Assembly (NCBI RefSeq): GCF_000261685.1
Contig: NZ_AJQE01000151.1
Span: 1 to 42,962, forward strand
From: Bradyrhizobium genomosp. I (2014)
GTDB taxonomy: Bacteria; Pseudomonadota; Alphaproteobacteria; Rhizobiales; Xanthobacteraceae
Direction: 5' to 3'
Length of the DNA: 42,962 nt
Shown here: piece by piece, positions 39,827-42,962 of the stretch
Layout of the letters: the number at the start of each line of letters is the position of its first letter
Numbering within the stretch: the first letter of the stretch is position 1
Made by a program: the position numbers and the translations under genes
The notes under the pieces: generated by a model
What the model was told of the DNA's origin: nothing
Databases searched by the model: none
What the model saw: the letters and a program-made list of their open reading frames with translations, nothing else

Positions 39827-40696
39827 ATGTCCGACGCATTGCAGTTTCTCATCAGCGGACTGGTGGTCGGCAGCATCTACGGGCTGATTGGGGTCGGATT
39901 CACCTGTATCTACAACGTCACCGGCATCGTCAATTTCGCGCAAGGTGACTTCGCGATGGTCGGTGCGATGAGCGCGATCGCGATCCAGGCCGCGGGCGCG
40001 CCGCTGTGGCTCGCGATCCTGCTCGCCATCGTGATCACCTGCGCGGTGGCGTTGCTGATCGAGCGCAGTGCGATCAGGCCGGTCCGGGGCGACGTGATGC
40101 GCGGCATCATCGTCACCATCGGCGTCGGCGTGGTACTGCAGGGGCTGGCGGCGATCGTCTGGGGCACCGATGCGCAGCCGATGCCCGCGTTCTCGGGCGA
40201 GCAGCTGATCCATGTATTCGGCGCGACGGTGATGCCGCAGTCGCTGTGGGTGCTCGGAACGGCCATTGTTGCAATGGTGGCCCTCGATCTGCTTTTTCGA
40301 AGAACATATCTTGGCCAGATGTTTCGTGCCTGCGCGATGAATCCGTTTGCCGCGCGTCTCGTCGGCATGAAGGTCGAGACAATGAGCCTCGTCGGCTTCG
40401 TGATGTCCGGCGCACTGGGAGCGATCGCGGGAATCGTGGTGGCGCCGATCGCGCTGACGCAATACGACACCGGCCTTCAGCTCGGCATCAAGGGTTTCGT
40501 CGCCTGCATCGTCGGCGGCTTCGGCGGCCCGATTGGCGCCGCGGTGGGCGGCCTCGTGCTCGGCGTGCTCGAGGCTTTTTCCGCCGGCTACGTCAGTTCG
40601 GGCTACAAGAACGCGATCGCCTTCGCGCTGCTGCTGGGCTTCCTGCTGTTCAGGCCGGGCGGCCTGCTCGGCGAATACGAGCGGGTACGCGGATGA
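39827..40696 (+). CDS. LivH-type ABC transporter permease
   Basis: The 289-residue permease has about eight helices and typical LivH segments: LISGLVVGSIYGLIGVGFT, FAQGDFAMVGAM and the cytoplasmic MFRACAMNPFAARLVGMKV that docks the ATPase. GAGGAGGGCC precedes the ATG. Its stop overlaps the next start (ATGA). The HAAT family imports branched-chain amino acids, but many members serve aromatic acids; placement behind a Rieske oxygenase favours the latter. No periplasmic binding protein is in the window. Confidence 0.93.
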   Translation: MSDALQFLISGLVVGSIYGLIGVGFTCIYNVTGIVNFAQGDFAMVGAMSAIAIQAAGAPLWLAILLAIVITCAVALLIERSAIRPVRGDVMRGIIVTIGVGVVLQGLAAIVWGTDAQPMPAFSGEQLIHVFGATVMPQSLWVLGTAIVAMVALDLLFRRTYLGQMFRACAMNPFAARLVGMKVETMSLVGFVMSGALGAIAGIVVAPIALTQYDTGLQLGIKGFVACIVGGFGGPIGAAVGGLVLGVLEAFSAGYVSSGYKNAIAFALLLGFLLFRPGGLLGEYERVRG

Positions 40697-41643
40697 TGAA
40701 CTGGCGCATTCCAGCCCTGATCGTCTGCATCGCCGCCTGCGCCGCCACCGGCAACGGCTATTTCGTCAGCCTGATGGTGATCATCGGCCTGCAGGCGCTG
40801 CCCGCGATCGGCCTCGCGCTGATCGCCGGCTATACCGGTCAGATCTCGCTCGGACACGCCGCGTTCTACGGACTCGGCGCCTACGGCGCCGCGCTGATCG
40901 GCAAATGGCTCGGCGTGCCGGCCGGGCTCGACATCGTGCTGTCGGCGGCGGTGGTCGCCGCGCTGGCCTGGGCGATCGGCTGGCTGGTGTTTCGTCTCAA
41001 GGGACACTACCTGGCGATGGCCACGCTGGCCTTCGGCATCATCGTTCAGGTGTGCCTTGTCGAGATGCACGGCGTCACCGGCGGACCGGACGGACTGACC
41101 GGAATCGCGCCGCTCAGTTTGTTCGGCGTCCCGTTGGCGAGCGACTTCGCGATCCTGCCGGTGATCTGGCTGGTGACCATCGCGGCGATCGTCTGCGCCC
41201 AGAACCTCGTCGCGTCGCCGACCGGGCTGGCGATGCGGGCGATCTCGGAGAACGAGGCCACGGCGCGCTCGGTCGGCAACGACGTGAAATCGGTCAAGCG
41301 CCTGATCATGATGGTGAGCGGGCTGTTCTGCGCCCTCGGCGGCGGCCTTTACGCGCACTACATCGGCTACCTCAGCCCCGGCCCGTTCGACGTCGGCTTT
41401 TCGATCAAGCTGCTGCTGATGGTGGCGATCGGCGGCTTCGCCGACGTCTGGGGCGTGCTGTTCGGCGTGATCTTCATCACCCTGATCGGCGAGGCGCTGA
41501 AGCCGCTCGGCGCCTACGACATCGTCGCCTACGGCGCGCTGCTGGTGATCAGCGTGATCTACTGCCCCGACGGCCTGCTGCGCGGCATCGCCTCGCTCGC
41601 CGGCCGGGCCATGCACACCTCGACCGCGGAGCGTCGCTCATGA
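40693..41643 (+). CDS. LivM-type ABC transporter permease
   Basis: The 316-residue permease has LALIAGYTGQISLGHAAFYG near the start and the ATPase-docking loop MRAISENEATARSVGNDV. It has about nine membrane helices and the usual LivM length. The ATG overlaps the livH stop by four bases; sequence upstream in frame is a shadow of livH. It also overlaps the ATPase gene by four bases (ATGA at 41640). Confidence 0.93.
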   Translation: MMNWRIPALIVCIAACAATGNGYFVSLMVIIGLQALPAIGLALIAGYTGQISLGHAAFYGLGAYGAALIGKWLGVPAGLDIVLSAAVVAALAWAIGWLVFRLKGHYLAMATLAFGIIVQVCLVEMHGVTGGPDGLTGIAPLSLFGVPLASDFAILPVIWLVTIAAIVCAQNLVASPTGLAMRAISENEATARSVGNDVKSVKRLIMMVSGLFCALGGGLYAHYIGYLSPGPFDVGFSIKLLLMVAIGGFADVWGVLFGVIFITLIGEALKPLGAYDIVAYGALLVISVIYCPDGLLRGIASLAGRAMHTSTAERRS

Positions 41644-42962
41644 CCGAAGCTCTGCTCAGGGTCGAGGCGGCCTCGGTGAGATTCGGCGCGTTCCGGGCGC
41701 TCACGGACGTCAGCTTCGACGTCGAGTCCGGAGAACTCGTCGCGCTGATCGGGCCCAACGGCGCCGGCAAGACCACCTTGCTCAACGTGCTCTCCGGCGA
41801 GATCACGCCGCAGACCGGAACTGTCCGCTTCGACGGCCGCGACATCACCGGCGATGCGCCGCACCGCGTCGTGGCGCAGGGCCTGGCACGGACCTTCCAG
41901 GCCGCCGAACCGTTCCAGCGTCTTACCGTCCGCGAGAACGTCATGGTCGGCGGCGTCGCCGGCCATCGGCTCGGCCTGTTGCCGTCGATGCTCGGCCGGG
42001 GCCGGGCGTTGCTCGACCATGGCGAGCTTCGGCGTCAGGCGGACGCGCATCTCGAGGCGGTCGGGCTCGCGGCGCTCGCCGATCAGCCGGCGTCGGTTCT
42101 GACCGCGGGTCAGCGCCGGCTGCTGGGGATCGCGCGCGTGCTGGCGTCCGGCGCCCGGATGCTGGTGCTCGACGAACCCGGCGCCGGGTTGAACGAGCCC
42201 GAAAAGCGAGCTCTCGGCGATATCATCCTGTCGCTCTCGGCGGCCGGCAAGACGATCCTGTTCATCGATCACGACATGCCGCTGGTGAGCCGGATCGCAC
42301 GGCGAATCCTGGTGCTCGACCAGGGCCACATCATCGCCAATGGCGAGCCGGCCGCGGTGCGCAGCAATCGGCGGGTGGTCGAGGCTTATCTCGGACGACG
42401 CCCGGTCGGGCCGTCGGCGCTGAGACCGGCGCGCGTGTTCGCCGCCTCGCCGCTGATGGAAATCGACGGCATGCAGGTCAGCTACGGCGGGCTGAAGGCA
42501 CTGGATCGTGCGTCGCTGACGGTCGGCCGCGGCGAGATCGTCGCGCTGGTCGGCGCCAATGGCGCCGGCAAGAGCAGCCTGCTGCGCGCCGTCGCCGGCG
42601 TTGAGACCAGCAGCGCCGACCGCCTGAGTTTCGACGGCGCCGATCTGCGCCGCGTCGGCGCGGACCGGCGGGTCGCCCACGGCATCAGTCTGGTGCCGGA
42701 GGGGCGCGCGCTGTTCTCGTCGCTGACGGTACTGCAGAACCTGGCCTCCGGCCGTTACGCACTGCGGCGTTCGCGAGGCTTCCACCACATCGTCTGGCCC
42801 GGTGGCCGCGAACGGCGCGATTTCGAACAGCGGCTCGAGACGGTGTACCAGCTGTTTCCGCTGTTGAAGGAGCGCAGCAGCCAGCTCGCCGGCACGCTGA
42901 GCGGCGGCCAGCAACAGATGCTGGCGATCGGTCGCGCGCTGATGGCCGAGCCGCGGCTGCTG
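41640..42962 (+). CDS. Fused LivG-LivF ABC ATPase, cut by window end
   Basis: One uninterrupted frame of 441 codons begins at the ATG overlapping livM and leaves the window without a stop. Residues ~1-255 are a LivG-like ATPase: Walker A GPNGAGKTT near 37, a degenerate signature LTAGQRR near 153, Walker B MLVLDEPGAG near 175, and IDHDMPLV. A linker RPARVFAASPLMEIDGM leads into a LivF-like ATPase from ~263: Walker A GANGAGKSS near 303 and a good signature LSGGQQQ at ~420. Its Walker B lies beyond the end. LivG and LivF are usually separate genes. The fusion should still form the two nucleotide sites of a Liv-type importer. Confidence 0.88.
   Translation, partial: MTEALLRVEAASVRFGAFRALTDVSFDVESGELVALIGPNGAGKTTLLNVLSGEITPQTGTVRFDGRDITGDAPHRVVAQGLARTFQAAEPFQRLTVRENVMVGGVAGHRLGLLPSMLGRGRALLDHGELRRQADAHLEAVGLAALADQPASVLTAGQRRLLGIARVLASGARMLVLDEPGAGLNEPEKRALGDIILSLSAAGKTILFIDHDMPLVSRIARRILVLDQGHIIANGEPAAVRSNRRVVEAYLGRRPVGPSALRPARVFAASPLMEIDGMQVSYGGLKALDRASLTVGRGEIVALVGANGAGKSSLLRAVAGVETSSADRLSFDGADLRRVGADRRVAHGISLVPEGRALFSSLTVLQNLASGRYALRRSRGFHHIVWPGGRERRDFEQRLETVYQLFPLLKERSSQLAGTLSGGQQQMLAIGRALMAEPRLL

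Overview
The window reads as chromosomal DNA of a high-GC alphaproteobacterium, most likely Bradyrhizobium or a close relative such as Rhodopseudomonas. The grounds are strong GC3 bias, several class III cyclases, a lithotrophic sox cluster with SoxCD, TTGA-N6-TCAA (FixK/FNR-type) promoters, and dyad-rich intergenic repeats that resemble ones I recall from Bradyrhizobium. No rRNA, tRNA, CRISPR array, transposase or integrase was seen.

Layout. (1) 0-6.4 kb: three class III nucleotide cyclases with different sensor halves, a HutD-like protein, a single-domain rhodanese and a chain of very small genes. (2) 6.6-19.7 kb: a complete thiosulfate-oxidising Sox system. A leftward unit soxS-soxR-yeeE diverges from soxV. 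An unknown secreted protein diverges from soxW. The main operon is soxXYZABCD, followed by two exported DsrE-family proteins that flank an alpha/beta hydrolase, and then a second YeeE transporter. (3) 19.8-24.0 kb: a persulfide/sulfide detoxification block with split YeeE/YedE transporter halves, an ArsR regulator, a TauE/SafE exporter, a rhodanese, a BigR-like regulator and a Blh-type persulfide dioxygenase. Two matching TTTAG-N6-CTAAA operators lie in front of the transporter pair and between bigR and blh. All three ArsR proteins of regions 2-3 keep the two cysteines used for persulfide sensing.

(4) 24.1-35.9 kb: a patchwork of accessory genes in which almost every promoter carries an FNR/FixK-like box (seven sites, three perfect). 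The genes are a CDP-archaeol-synthase-like membrane protein, a metallophosphoesterase, two tandem universal stress proteins, a Ca2+-type P2 ATPase with a CaCA antiporter and a possible coupled micropeptide, a P1B ATPase fused to a hemerythrin domain, and an exported EF-hand protein. Three gene remnants lie at its right end (amino acid permease, ferric reductase, CocE-type hydrolase). I read this as an oxygen-limitation island concerned with cation homeostasis.

(5) 36.0-43.0 kb: a DUF488 protein and a LysR regulator transcribed leftwards, diverging from a rightward catabolic operon. That operon holds a Rieske aromatic-ring oxygenase, an unknown 204-residue partner, and a LivH-LivM-type ABC importer whose two ATPases are fused into one LivG-LivF polypeptide that runs off the window end. 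The likely job is uptake and first oxygenation of an aromatic acid.
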